From the NCBI GenBank assembly GCA_022565805.1, contig JAIULZ010000002.1, forward strand, positions 24,467-88,466: a DNA stretch of 64,000 bases, written 5' to 3'. Position 1 is the stretch's first letter; every line of letters begins with the position of its first letter. The notes below the pieces were generated by a model. The model ran no database searches, was not told where the DNA came from, and was given only the letters and a program-made list of their open reading frames with translations. A program made the position numbers and the translations under genes. This DNA is from Balneolales bacterium. GTDB taxonomy: Bacteria > Bacteroidota > Rhodothermia > Balneolales > Cyclonatronaceae. This document shows, piece after piece, positions 45,972 to 55,169 of the stretch.

Positions 45972-46091
45972 ATAACACCTGCAACTATCTCTTTTCCGTA
46001 AATCGTAGTTTATTATAACTTCTGTACTAAACGAACATTCCTGTAATTAATCATCTTTTAAACAAAAACGCTTATCCGTTTCTTTCAATTT

Positions 46092-46610
46092 ATGCCCGAT
46101 CTTTTTTTTGAATCCAGTGCAAAAAAAGCTGAAGTTTTTGACGCCGTGCAAGCCTTGCTCAATAACCTTGGTTTAATTAGCACCAATATAGATTCGAGTC
46201 GCCCATGGGGTGGTTTTTTCGTGATTGATGAAGAGCAATCTTCTCGCTTTATTGAAACCTTCTTCCCTCACCTGAGCCCCGACGATTTTAAGGAATTTGC
46301 TCACTTGAGTCCTAAAATCCTGATTGTGGAACCAGGCAAGCGACTATCCTGGCAGTACCACCATCGCAGAGCAGAAATATGGAAAGTTATTGGTGGGGAT
46401 GCTGGAGTAATTGTTAGCGACACCGATGCACAAGGCCCTGTTAAAATTCTCGACCTTAACCAAATCGTAGAGCTGAAGCAGGGTGAACGCCACAGATTAG
46501 TCGGACAAAAACACTGGGGAATTCTTGCTGAAATTTGGAAGCATACCGATGCCTCAAACCCATCCGACGAGCAGGATATAGTGCGGGTAGAAGATGATTT
46601 CGGGCGATGA
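46092..46610 (+). CDS. Cupin protein, mannose-6-phosphate isomerase type II-like
   Basis: 172 residues. After about 35 residues of helix the sequence follows the type II phosphomannose isomerase/cupin pattern: SSRPWGGFFVID, LSPKILIVEPGKRLSWQYHHRRAEIWKVIGG (metal-binding HH and E), GERHRLVG and AEIWKHTDASNPSDEQDIVRVEDDFGR. In the bifunctional ManC/AlgA enzymes this domain forms the C-terminus; here it is free-standing with no nucleotidyltransferase part. It may isomerise mannose- or fructose-6-phosphate, or bind a related sugar phosphate. Confidence 0.88.
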   Translation: MPDLFFESSAKKAEVFDAVQALLNNLGLISTNIDSSRPWGGFFVIDEEQSSRFIETFFPHLSPDDFKEFAHLSPKILIVEPGKRLSWQYHHRRAEIWKVIGGDAGVIVSDTDAQGPVKILDLNQIVELKQGERHRLVGQKHWGILAEIWKHTDASNPSDEQDIVRVEDDFGR

Positions 46611-46690
46611 TAGAGGGGGCAATTAATCGGCTGACGAAATTGAATCAGATAAGGAATTAGTTTTTGTCGGTTTTCAAAGTCTTCTTTTAA

Positions 46691-46740
46691 AAAAGGTATA
46701 AATTCGGAATAGTGGCATCTTTACCGAATTTATACCTTTT
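46691..46740. terminator. Bidirectional terminator between the cupin gene and polA
   Basis: Perfect 17-bp arms (46691-46707 and 46724-46740, AAAAGGTATAAATTCGG and its complement) with a 16-nt loop. The A/T ends provide T-runs in both directions for the convergent genes. Confidence 0.9.
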
Positions 46741-46771
46741 ATAGATTTACCCCAAAAATCCCGCCCGCTAT

Positions 46772-49597
46772 TTAATGAGCTTCCAGCCAGTTTTTCGCGA
46801 TTCCGGCTTCTACTTTTACGGGTACTTTTAGCTCCATAGCCTGCTCCATTTCCTTAATAACGAGAGATTTTACTTCATCAAGCTCGGCCTCGGGTACTTC
46901 GAGCAGTAGTTCATCATGCACCTGAAGCACGATGCGACTCTTAAATTTACCGCTGCGCAGTGCTTTTTCAAGGCGAATCATAGCAATTTTTATAAGATCA
47001 GCAGCCGTGCCTTGTATGGGCATATTAATGGCTGTACGCTCAGCAAAGCCCCGCATATTCGGGTTTGATGAACGTATTTCGGGAATATATCTTCTGCGAC
47101 CCAACAGCGTAGTTACGTATCCATGTTCTCTTGCAAAATTTGTAGTTTCTTGGATATAGCTGCGGATACCGGGGAAGCGATTGAAATAAGCATCAATTAT
47201 ACTTTTCGCCTCGGTACGATCTATTTGCAGCCGCTGCGCAAGTCCGAACGCACTTACTCCGTAAGGAATCCCAAAGTTAACTTCCTTAGCTTTCCGGCGC
47301 ATGTCCCGATCCACTTCATCTAAAGAATCGAGTCCGAATATTTCCATGGCCGTGCGGGCGTGAATATCTTCATGCTGCTTGAAAGCCTCCATCATCGCTT
47401 CATCTTCGGAGATGGATGCGATTACTCTCAGCTCGATTTGCGAGTAATCTGCGGCCAGCAGTTTTGACCCTTCGTCGGCTATAAACGCTTTTCTTATTTC
47501 ACGGCCGCGGTCGGTGCGTATAGGAATGTTCTGCAAATTGGGATGCGAAGAAGACAACCTTCCGGTTGCCGCTACATGCTGATTAAAGCTTGTGTGTACT
47601 CTTCCGGTCTCGGGATGAACCAGCTTTGGGAGCGCATCGGCATAGGTCGATTTAAGCTTTGTGAGTGAGCGGTAGTCGAGTACGAGTCCCGGAAGGCTGT
47701 ATCCCTGCGCGGCAAGATCGCTGAGAATTTGCTCGTTCGTGGAATATTTACCGGTTTTAGTTTTCTTACCAGCCGGGAGCCCGAGTTTGTCGAAGAGAAT
47801 ATCCCCAAGCTGCGCCGGACTATTTATGTTAAAGCTCTCCCCGGCTTCCTCGATAATTTGCTTTTCTACTTTTTCCATATCCTTGCGGAGCTCTTCAGAA
47901 AAAAGTGCCAGCATCTCCACGTCTATCCCAATTCCGCTAAGCTCGGTTCTAGCCAGTACTTTAACAAGCGGGAACTCCACATTTTCGGCAATTTCCTTCA
48001 AATCGTCTTTTTCGAGCTTTTCTGAAAGAAGTTTGTACAGCCGAAAGGTGATGTCCGCATCCTCACAAGCATACGGATACACTTTATCAACCGGAATATC
48101 TTTCATCGATTTCTGGTTGCGGCCTTTTCCGATAAGATCGGTAATAGAAATCGGACTGTAGTTTAAGTATGTTCGGCTGAGCTCGTCCATGCTCAGCTTT
48201 TGGTTAGAGTCTATAAGATATGCTGCGATCATGGTGTCGAAAAGCGGACCTTCTACCTCAAAGCCAGTGCGCGACAGCATGGTATAATCATATTTATAAT
48301 TGTGCGCAATCTTCAGGTTTTCTGAGCTAAATACATCTTTAAAAATTCGCTGAAAAGCCTGCACGGTCAATCCACTTTCATCTTCGTCTGTAATACAGAC
48401 ATAGTATGCTTCTTTTTCTTTGAAGGAAAAAGAGACTCCGATTAACTCGGCCGTCATAGCATCGGTGCCGGTGGTTTCAGTATCAAAACAAAAGGAGGAT
48501 GCGCTCAGGAGTTTTTGGGCCAGCTTGGCGGCGGCATCCTCAGTCGATATTAACACGTAGTTTACTGTCTGCGCATCAAACGTACTTACATCCGGACCAG
48601 AAGACTGCTGATGCCCCGTACCAAATAAGTCGCCCTGTGCGCCATCCGCTTTGTTGGCGCTGCCGGAGCCTGCACCTGCAGTTTGTTTTCCTGCTTGCGC
48701 GGCTGAAGTGGAAACATTATCACCGGAAAACTTTCGGGATAGCGTTCTGAACTCCATTTTTTGAAAAAAATCGCTCAGTTTGCTGTAGTCCGGTCCTTTC
48801 CAGAGCAGGCTCGACCAGTGTACCGTCTCTGGTACTTCTGTATCGATAATTATCATTTTTTTGGATAGCAAGGCCTGATCTTTGTTTTGGCTGAGGCCTT
48901 CACGAGCGCGTTTTGCCTTCATCCCTGGCGCGGCTTCAATGGCGGCTTCGAGGCTACCGTATTCCTGAATAAGTTTTGGCGCGCCTTTTTTTCCAATACC
49001 GGGAACACCCGGGATATTATCGGAGGTATCGCCAATTATGGCAAGCACGTCTATTACTTTCTCCGGAGGTACACCAAAGTATTTGACTACCCCTTCGATA
49101 TCTACCACATCGAACCCATCGCCGTTATTGAGCGGTTTATACATTTTTACGCGCTCGGTTACCAGCTGCATAAAGTCTTTATCGGGCGTTACCATAAATA
49201 CTTCTGCGCCCTCCTGCCCCGCCTGATACGCCAAAGTACCTATAATATCGTCTGCTTCATATCCGTCTTTTTGGATATTGATAAAGCCAAAATGCGTAAC
49301 CATGTCTTTCATTAACGGTATGGTTACCCGCAGGTCGTCGGGCTGTGGTGGCCGGTTTGCCTTATAGTTTTCGTCCATTTCATGACGAAATGTAGGGGCG
49401 TGGGTATCCCAGGCTACCGCAATATGGGTGGGATGCTCCGATTCGAGCAGTTTCACTACGGTATTGGCAAAGCCCAGCACCGGCCCGGTTGGGGTTCCAT
49501 CCGAATTTCTGAGATTGGCATTTATAAACGCAAAATAAGAACGGTACGCAAGCGCATGACCGTCGATTAAAAATACTTTAGCCTGTTTTTGAGACAT
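46772..49597 (-). CDS. polA: DNA polymerase I
   Basis: 941 residues. 5'-3' exonuclease domain at the N-terminus (VFLIDGHALAYRSYFAF, YEADDIIGTLA, VTPDKDFMQLV, GDTSDNIPGVPGIGKKGAPKLI), a linker rich in Ala/Gly/Gln (about 300-340), a 3'-5' exonuclease with an intact FDTETTG, and a polymerase domain with motif A LLAADYSQIELRV, motif B RRKAKEVNFGIPYG and motif C LQVHDELLLEVP. All three activities should be present. Fills gaps in Okazaki fragments and repair patches. Confidence 0.97.
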   Translation of the reverse strand: MSQKQAKVFLIDGHALAYRSYFAFINANLRNSDGTPTGPVLGFANTVVKLLESEHPTHIAVAWDTHAPTFRHEMDENYKANRPPQPDDLRVTIPLMKDMVTHFGFINIQKDGYEADDIIGTLAYQAGQEGAEVFMVTPDKDFMQLVTERVKMYKPLNNGDGFDVVDIEGVVKYFGVPPEKVIDVLAIIGDTSDNIPGVPGIGKKGAPKLIQEYGSLEAAIEAAPGMKAKRAREGLSQNKDQALLSKKMIIIDTEVPETVHWSSLLWKGPDYSKLSDFFQKMEFRTLSRKFSGDNVSTSAAQAGKQTAGAGSGSANKADGAQGDLFGTGHQQSSGPDVSTFDAQTVNYVLISTEDAAAKLAQKLLSASSFCFDTETTGTDAMTAELIGVSFSFKEKEAYYVCITDEDESGLTVQAFQRIFKDVFSSENLKIAHNYKYDYTMLSRTGFEVEGPLFDTMIAAYLIDSNQKLSMDELSRTYLNYSPISITDLIGKGRNQKSMKDIPVDKVYPYACEDADITFRLYKLLSEKLEKDDLKEIAENVEFPLVKVLARTELSGIGIDVEMLALFSEELRKDMEKVEKQIIEEAGESFNINSPAQLGDILFDKLGLPAGKKTKTGKYSTNEQILSDLAAQGYSLPGLVLDYRSLTKLKSTYADALPKLVHPETGRVHTSFNQHVAATGRLSSSHPNLQNIPIRTDRGREIRKAFIADEGSKLLAADYSQIELRVIASISEDEAMMEAFKQHEDIHARTAMEIFGLDSLDEVDRDMRRKAKEVNFGIPYGVSAFGLAQRLQIDRTEAKSIIDAYFNRFPGIRSYIQETTNFAREHGYVTTLLGRRRYIPEIRSSNPNMRGFAERTAINMPIQGTAADLIKIAMIRLEKALRSGKFKSRIVLQVHDELLLEVPEAELDEVKSLVIKEMEQAMELKVPVKVEAGIAKNWLEAH

Positions 49598-49860
49598 CCA
49601 TCTATACTTTTATGAACATTAGTCGAATAAGGCAACATAAAGCCTTTTTTGGCACGCAGAGGAGAAGTAGGCGCACATTAAACACGCAGCACCCAATTCA
49701 GGGCTGGAACCCATCACCCTATAAAAGCGCGCAAATGTGCAATCCATTCCAGCAAATTGTTCCTTTCTGAAGGGAATATAAACTTCTCCAAAAGTTTTCG
49801 CTGATCGAATTGAAGTTTTTAAAAAATAACTGAGTTTACGAAAAGCAGCATTTACTACGC

Positions 49861-51087
49861 TTAAATAAACTGACGGCCTTTATCGAGGCAAGTACCAAGC
49901 GTTTGCCAAACTGCATGCAGATCTTCTTTGGATGGATCTTTACCCAGTTTTTGGGTTATACGTTGCGAAAGTGAGCCATTATCCAAAATATATTCTGCAG
50001 CGGGCAGGCGCAGGCCGGTTGTAGAATATAAATAAGCCCAAAGCTCTTTGGCGGTTGCTCGTTTTTTAGTGAAGCCTAACCCAGCCAGATATTCTTTATC
50101 GGTTATACAGCTTTCGCTGCCCGTGCACACAGACTCGTTGTAGATCGTTTGCAGTTTTTCGCCTTCGAACGCCTTTAAGTAGCTAAGGTCTTTCCAGGTT
50201 TCTGTTACCAAAAGCTGCAGCACATCACAAATTAAAGCGGCAACGGCAATATCTGCGGCCGGACACTCCTGCACATCCAAAATACGTATTTCGATTGCTG
50301 AACGGTCGAATCTGGCGATTGCGCCACGGGAGTTTAGCCACTCGTACTGCAAAATACCTTCGGGATCATAGGGGGCAATATCTTTATAAATAGGTTTCAG
50401 AACATCGTTTTCATAACCCTTTATATCGAAAACCGGTTCGGGAACTACGTTACCGGAAACCGACGGTACCCTTTTGGCATTCGAACGGTACACATGCAAA
50501 CGATAATCGGCAAAACCCGTGAGTCGTGCGTCTGCAACGGGAGACGAAGCGGTTAGCATTGGCATTATGGGCATTAAATAGCGAATTGCGGCCATAAGTT
50601 TGCCAAACTCGGCATCATCCCGAAATGGCAGGTTTATGTGCATACTTTGGAGGTTGGCCCAGCCATGCCCGCGACAATCGAAAATTCGGTTATAGGCTTC
50701 ATAAATTTCATTGTAAGCCTCCGGCCAGAGTATGGTTTCCTTCATAGGATCCATCCACGGGTGCATAGCACCTGGAAGCAACATAGAATTAAAAGCAGCC
50801 AGCTGATGATTAGCGGCAATAACCTGCTGCTGAAAGCGTCCTGCATAGCTTTCGAGCGCGTGCATCGGTGCGGGTCGGCTTGTTTTAAACTCTAACACGT
50901 GGTTAACCAGCTCATTCGACCAACCAATTTCTCCGAAATCCAGTTCATCAACCACTTTATCGCCACCGGAAGCATGCTTCATAAGCTGATCGCATACCGC
51001 GGCAACATCCAGCGTATCGCGCCGGGCAATCATGTACTCCAGCTCGATGCCGGCAACTTCAAACAAACTCCATTTACGTATACCCAT
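49861..51087 (-). CDS. Glutamate-cysteine ligase-like carboxylate-amine ligase, GCS2 family
   Basis: 408 residues. Family landmarks: FEVAGIELEYMIAR (metal/ATP Glu), NELVNHVLEFKTSRP, NLQSMHINLPF and SRGAIARFDRSAIEIRILDVQECP. GCS2 (YbdK-type) enzymes join a carboxylate, often of glutamate, to an amine using ATP. It is the last gene of a three-gene operon; 3 bp separate it from the ATP-grasp gene, so they are translationally linked. The physiological substrate is unknown: glutathione synthesis is possible, but the C39 partner argues for a peptide product or peptide tag. Confidence 0.88.
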   Translation of the reverse strand: MGIRKWSLFEVAGIELEYMIARRDTLDVAAVCDQLMKHASGGDKVVDELDFGEIGWSNELVNHVLEFKTSRPAPMHALESYAGRFQQQVIAANHQLAAFNSMLLPGAMHPWMDPMKETILWPEAYNEIYEAYNRIFDCRGHGWANLQSMHINLPFRDDAEFGKLMAAIRYLMPIMPMLTASSPVADARLTGFADYRLHVYRSNAKRVPSVSGNVVPEPVFDIKGYENDVLKPIYKDIAPYDPEGILQYEWLNSRGAIARFDRSAIEIRILDVQECPAADIAVAALICDVLQLLVTETWKDLSYLKAFEGEKLQTIYNESVCTGSESCITDKEYLAGLGFTKKRATAKELWAYLYSTTGLRLPAAEYILDNGSLSQRITQKLGKDPSKEDLHAVWQTLGTCLDKGRQFI

Positions 51088-51090
51088 AGC

Positions 51091-52560
51091 TTAGCTATAC
51101 CCCTTTTCTTTTTTCTGCTCTATTCTGCGAAGGAAAACCTCCGCAATCTTATTATAAAGTTCATCTTTCAGCACTGCATCTTCTACACCGGCATCCATAT
51201 TAGGATTATCGTTAATTTCGATAAGATAACATTTGCCATCGTTATACTTTATATCTACGCCATAAAGGCCGTCGCCAATAAGGCCGGCGGCTTTTTTCGC
51301 CAGTTTAATTACGTTTGCCGGCGCCAGCTCCCAGGGTACGGTTTCACTTTTGCCAAACTTCATCTGCCCTTTATTGTCTGTCTTTATAATTTGCCAGTGT
51401 TTATCGGCCATAAAATAACGACATGCAAACAGCGGTTTCCGGTCTAAAATACCAATTCTCCAATCGTATTCTGTGGGCATAAACTGCTGTGCAATTATCA
51501 AATCGGATTTCTCGAGCAATAATCCTGCTTTCTCTTCCAGCTCTTTAGGATTAGATGCTTTCATCACACCTTGAGAAAAAGAACTGTCGGGCTGTTTCAA
51601 AATACAGGGAAACCCCAACTCCGATTCGATTAGCCCAAGATTATCTTTATGCAAAATAAGTGTTTTGGGCGCCGGCAGATGATAACGCTGCACGATTTCT
51701 GCCAGATATACTTTATTGGTACATTTCAAAATGGAATCAGGATCATCCATAACGACAAGTCCTTCGGCCTCTGCACGCTGCGCAAAACGAAAGGTATGAT
51801 GCATTACGGATGTTGTTTCCCGAATAAAAAGAGCATCGAACTCGGCCAATCGATTATAGTCATCGCGGGAAATGCGCTCACACTCGATTCCGGCACGCTC
51901 GGCAGCTTTGCTGAAAAGCTGCAATGCCCGCTCGTCTGAAGGCGCCCCGTTTTCTTCCGGATTATGAAGTATGGCCATGCTGTAACGGTATACCGTTTTT
52001 TTTGGTGCTGAAATACGCTTTCCGCAAAAATACATCGCTGCGGCTTCTGCAAGAAAAGGACGATGACTTTCGGGCACATCTCCCGCGCCAATAGGCCCTA
52101 CCGCCTGTAGAAGCCACTTGGTGCCGTTGTGGCTAAATCTTGCCTGTATAAGCGGCGACTCGAATAAACTATACAAATGCCGGCTCAGCTTATCGTATTT
52201 AGTGGCTAAATTTCTGCCGAAGTAAATACTTAAAACAAAATCTTTAGACTTTAGTGAAGCCAGAGAAACCTGAATGAGCTTATCCAGATCGTCGGAAACA
52301 AACCGCACAATAGTTTGGGATTTCATTTCCTGTATCGTGTTTACATCTGGCAATGGACGATGCCCCCTCGCCGCAGCAAGCAGCGAAACATAATATCCCG
52401 CACTTTGGTACCGGTACGATCGGCTCATGTTATAAACACGAACGTTTTTCTGCTCGCTGAATACGGGGTCTGTGAGATATTTCCTGGCCGAAACCACTTC
52501 TACCCCGGGAATATTAAACTTCCAGTCTTTCTCCTGGTTTACGACAATGAGATGATGCAT
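51091..52560 (-). CDS. RimK-like ATP-grasp ligase with RLAN N-terminal domain
   Basis: 489 residues. The first ~150 residues (LIVVNQEKDWKFNIPGVEVVSARKYL... MSRSYRYQSAGYYVSLLAAARGHRPLPD) match the RimK-like ATP-grasp N-terminal (RLAN) domain. After a pre-ATP-grasp segment comes the ATP-grasp fold: FPCILKQPDSSFSQGVMKA, the ADKHWQI region, and GDGLYGVDIKYNDGKCYLIEINDNPNMDAG with the Mg-binding Glu and Asn. It would form peptide-like bonds to a carboxyl terminus or side chain via acyl phosphate. It overlaps functionally with the neighbours: 8 bp after the C39 gene, 3 bp before the GCS2 gene. Confidence 0.9.
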   Translation of the reverse strand: MHHLIVVNQEKDWKFNIPGVEVVSARKYLTDPVFSEQKNVRVYNMSRSYRYQSAGYYVSLLAAARGHRPLPDVNTIQEMKSQTIVRFVSDDLDKLIQVSLASLKSKDFVLSIYFGRNLATKYDKLSRHLYSLFESPLIQARFSHNGTKWLLQAVGPIGAGDVPESHRPFLAEAAAMYFCGKRISAPKKTVYRYSMAILHNPEENGAPSDERALQLFSKAAERAGIECERISRDDYNRLAEFDALFIRETTSVMHHTFRFAQRAEAEGLVVMDDPDSILKCTNKVYLAEIVQRYHLPAPKTLILHKDNLGLIESELGFPCILKQPDSSFSQGVMKASNPKELEEKAGLLLEKSDLIIAQQFMPTEYDWRIGILDRKPLFACRYFMADKHWQIIKTDNKGQMKFGKSETVPWELAPANVIKLAKKAAGLIGDGLYGVDIKYNDGKCYLIEINDNPNMDAGVEDAVLKDELYNKIAEVFLRRIEQKKEKGYS

Positions 52561-52568
52561 AATAGTTA

Positions 52569-53330
52569 TTATTCTTGAGTGGGGTGTTTTAAAATAAGAA
52601 GGTTTGCGTCGTATGTAAGAGCTCCGAGCAGGATTGCATTTAGCAATCGCGGTACTGGAACTTCGTAATATGGTGTTTTATAGGCCGGATTATGATGAAG
52701 CGGATCTGCAATAAGCGCTACTTTTTTTTCTTTATTGTAGCCATAAATTACAACAAAATGCCCCGTTGGATACCCACCGACATCATCATACACCGATTCA
52801 TTACCAGAATATCGCTCCCGCGAGCAGCCATACAGATACGTTGCGTTGAGACCTGCCAGAATAGGTGTTTGCCTCTTTAAAAGTTTTTGAATTAGTCCGG
52901 CAGTAAGCTCCTGAAACTTGATTTTGCCCCCATTCAGCAAAAAATCGATATAATGGCCGGAAGCCACTCTCAGCTTATGGTCATCTTTGATGTCTGCTTG
53001 CTGTTTCAGTTTCTGAATAAGCTCGCCGCGGCTTAACGCAACCCATGCCGGATCAAAAACAGTAAGATTATATGTAATTAGCTCTGCAATCATGCCTTTT
53101 TCGAGGGCATCGAGACCGAGTAAAACCCCAAGCGTACCCCCATCGTGCAGAGAGCGCACGCTATTTATAATTTCTTCGAGCCTGTAATCAAGACCGTAAT
53201 AACGATATACAGAATGAAGACAAGTTGGGCCGCAGGTTACGTCGTCGGGCTGCTGCAGCATATCAAGAACAAGACGTGTTTCTTTCATGCCGGTATGATG
53301 TAATGCATAGCCAGCTAATTTATACATCAA
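52569..53330 (-). CDS. C39-like cysteine peptidase
   Basis: 253 residues, no signal peptide or membrane helix. LDMLQQPDDVTCGPTCLHSVYRYYGL carries the C39 oxyanion Gln and nucleophile Cys33; GHFVVIYGYNKEKKVALIADP holds His191 and the Asp. The middle (SLHDGGTLGVLLGLDALEKG) fits the domain. There is no ABC transporter here, unlike bacteriocin-processing C39 peptidases, so it is probably a cytosolic enzyme that cleaves or transfers a peptide made by the two ligases downstream. First gene of the operon. Confidence 0.85.
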   Translation of the reverse strand: MMYKLAGYALHHTGMKETRLVLDMLQQPDDVTCGPTCLHSVYRYYGLDYRLEEIINSVRSLHDGGTLGVLLGLDALEKGMIAELITYNLTVFDPAWVALSRGELIQKLKQQADIKDDHKLRVASGHYIDFLLNGGKIKFQELTAGLIQKLLKRQTPILAGLNATYLYGCSRERYSGNESVYDDVGGYPTGHFVVIYGYNKEKKVALIADPLHHNPAYKTPYYEVPVPRLLNAILLGALTYDANLLILKHPTQE

Positions 53331-53877
53331 AATTAAAAAACCCTGTGTATTAACTGCGAACTATGCGGGGAAAAGGACTATTTAAGAATACAGGTAAATA
53401 TCGAAAAGCCAAAAAAAGCTTGTAGAAGGCTTTACAATGCCTTCTTATAAATTAAATACAGACAAGAAACTTAGTAACGGATTACAGGCACCGGTTATCT
53501 GCAGGCAGAATGTTTTTTGTAGCAAATTGCGCAAAAAAAGGTGTCCCCAATATACGCAGGTAACTGATATTCCTGATATTTTTTTAGAGCAGTTACCAAA
53601 AATAAATACTCAATATTAACTGCATCTTACAAGCCTTTAAACCAGAAGCTGTACACTCTATTTTCTTTTTATTTGCCTTGAGATAGCATAACTTGATGCG
53701 TGTCTTTAAACAAAGCATACTTTTATACTGAAACCCCTTAGTATGTTTTCCGTACCAGCAAAATGGCATAGAGTTCCTATATTCCAAATTCTTATTTACA
53801 CGGATGACAGCCTCGGCCTCTCTGTCTTTTATCACCCATCATCGGTGATGCTTTCACAACCCGGCAAATAACTTAGC
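53331..53877. other. Intergenic, divergent C39 peptidase operon / SpoIIE phosphatase
   Basis: 547 bp of AT-rich DNA with both promoters. Two short frames (53437-53619 +, 53593-53835 -) look non-coding. A hairpin-like AGAAGGC...GCCTTCT lies at about 53424-53445. Confidence 0.45.
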
Positions 53878-55044
53878 ATGAAACTCGAAAACGAAACAAA
53901 ATCTGCTTTAGACCAAACGAAATCTTTTTATCGGGAATATACCACCGGGATGAGCAGAGCTCAGCTCGAAAAAGACTTTCAAAACGACGGCCGTCGTCTT
54001 AAAGCGTTGTATGAGGAAGCCATTGCCGGCAAACAGGGACTTGATAGTAGTGAAATGGGAGGCCTGGAAAAGATTTTCAGGCTCATCAGCGCTTTAACTC
54101 AGCGCATGACTCCATCCCGAAGGCTTATTTTTGGGGCTTCTTTGGTCGGTTATATTAGCTCTTTGTTTTTTTCAGGTCTTCTTTTTTTCCAGTTAGCGAG
54201 CTTTGGCGCCATCGTAATTATTCTGATGCTTGAGCTTTTGGAAAAGCTGGATGTAAAGCAGGAAATTGATTTAGCCAAAGATATTCAGGTCTCTCTGCTT
54301 CCCTCCCCGGATATTCAGCAGGATGGGATTCATATTTGCTCTTTTGCAAACACGGCTCAGGAAGTAGGCGGAGATTACGTTGATGTAATCCACACCGATG
54401 CCGGCATTTACTATGTAATTGCAGATGTTTCGGGCAAAGGTTTATCGGCAGCGCTATATATGGTGCGGTTTCAGGCGCTGGTTCATCTTATCATTAAAAA
54501 TGTGAAGCCGAGTCCTAAAGAACTTTTTCTGGAGCTCAACGACTTCATAAAATCCTATCGTAGCGACAAAACATTTATTACGGCCTGCGCCGCTTTTTTT
54601 CCGAATGATGAGGATCATTTTATTTACGTTCGGGCCGGCCATAATCCTCCTGTTTTGTATAACGCGGCAACCGATAAAACGAGCCTGCTGCAAACCCCCG
54701 GATTTGCCCTCGGTATGACCCGCACCGACCGGCTTGCCTCATTTATGAAGGAGAGCAAAATTCCTTTTAAAAAAGGAGATTCAGTGCTTTTTTACACCGA
54801 TGGCATTACCGAATCGCGAAACCGGATTGGGGAAGAATTTGGAACCGAGCGCACAAGGTCGCTTATGGATATTTACGGCTCGCTGGAAGCGCCGTCTATA
54901 GTACGCAAAATACAGGCCTCACTCGAAAATTTTATCGGCGATATGCCCACGCTGGATGATATTACCTACAGCGTAATTCGTCATACAGGAAGACCGGGAG
55001 CAAAGGTCAGTCAACAGTCAGAGGTCAGTAATAGCGCAGATTAA
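53878..55044 (+). CDS. SpoIIE/PP2C-type protein phosphatase with membrane segment
   Basis: 388 residues. Helical N-terminus (about 1-75), two adjacent hydrophobic helices (about 84-118), then a PPM/SpoIIE phosphatase domain: EIDLAKDIQVSLLPSP, GGDYVDVIHTDAGIYYVIADVSGKGLSAALYMVRFQALVH, ITACAAFFPNDEDHFIYVRAGHNPPVLY, KKGDSVLFYTDGITESRN and DDITYSVIRH. The metal-binding Asp residues are present. Such RsbU-like phosphatases usually act on anti-sigma-antagonist proteins; no such partner is in the window. The extreme C-terminus is low complexity. Confidence 0.92.
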   Translation: MKLENETKSALDQTKSFYREYTTGMSRAQLEKDFQNDGRRLKALYEEAIAGKQGLDSSEMGGLEKIFRLISALTQRMTPSRRLIFGASLVGYISSLFFSGLLFFQLASFGAIVIILMLELLEKLDVKQEIDLAKDIQVSLLPSPDIQQDGIHICSFANTAQEVGGDYVDVIHTDAGIYYVIADVSGKGLSAALYMVRFQALVHLIIKNVKPSPKELFLELNDFIKSYRSDKTFITACAAFFPNDEDHFIYVRAGHNPPVLYNAATDKTSLLQTPGFALGMTRTDRLASFMKESKIPFKKGDSVLFYTDGITESRNRIGEEFGTERTRSLMDIYGSLEAPSIVRKIQASLENFIGDMPTLDDITYSVIRHTGRPGAKVSQQSEVSNSAD

Positions 55045-55169
55045 AATAAGCCCTGTACGGGATATTCTTGAATTTACGAAACCTGCCTGAGATACCTCTA
55101 CCCAAAGACATTAAAGCGATAATCTAAGAAGTGATCTTTCAATTCGAACTGTGAAGATGAACTGATTTA

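Noticed and set aside
53437..53835. Two overlapping short frames between the C39 operon and the SpoIIE phosphatase gene
   Set aside because: Opposite strands overlap, composition is Lys/Cys-rich random-like, and no start context supports either.
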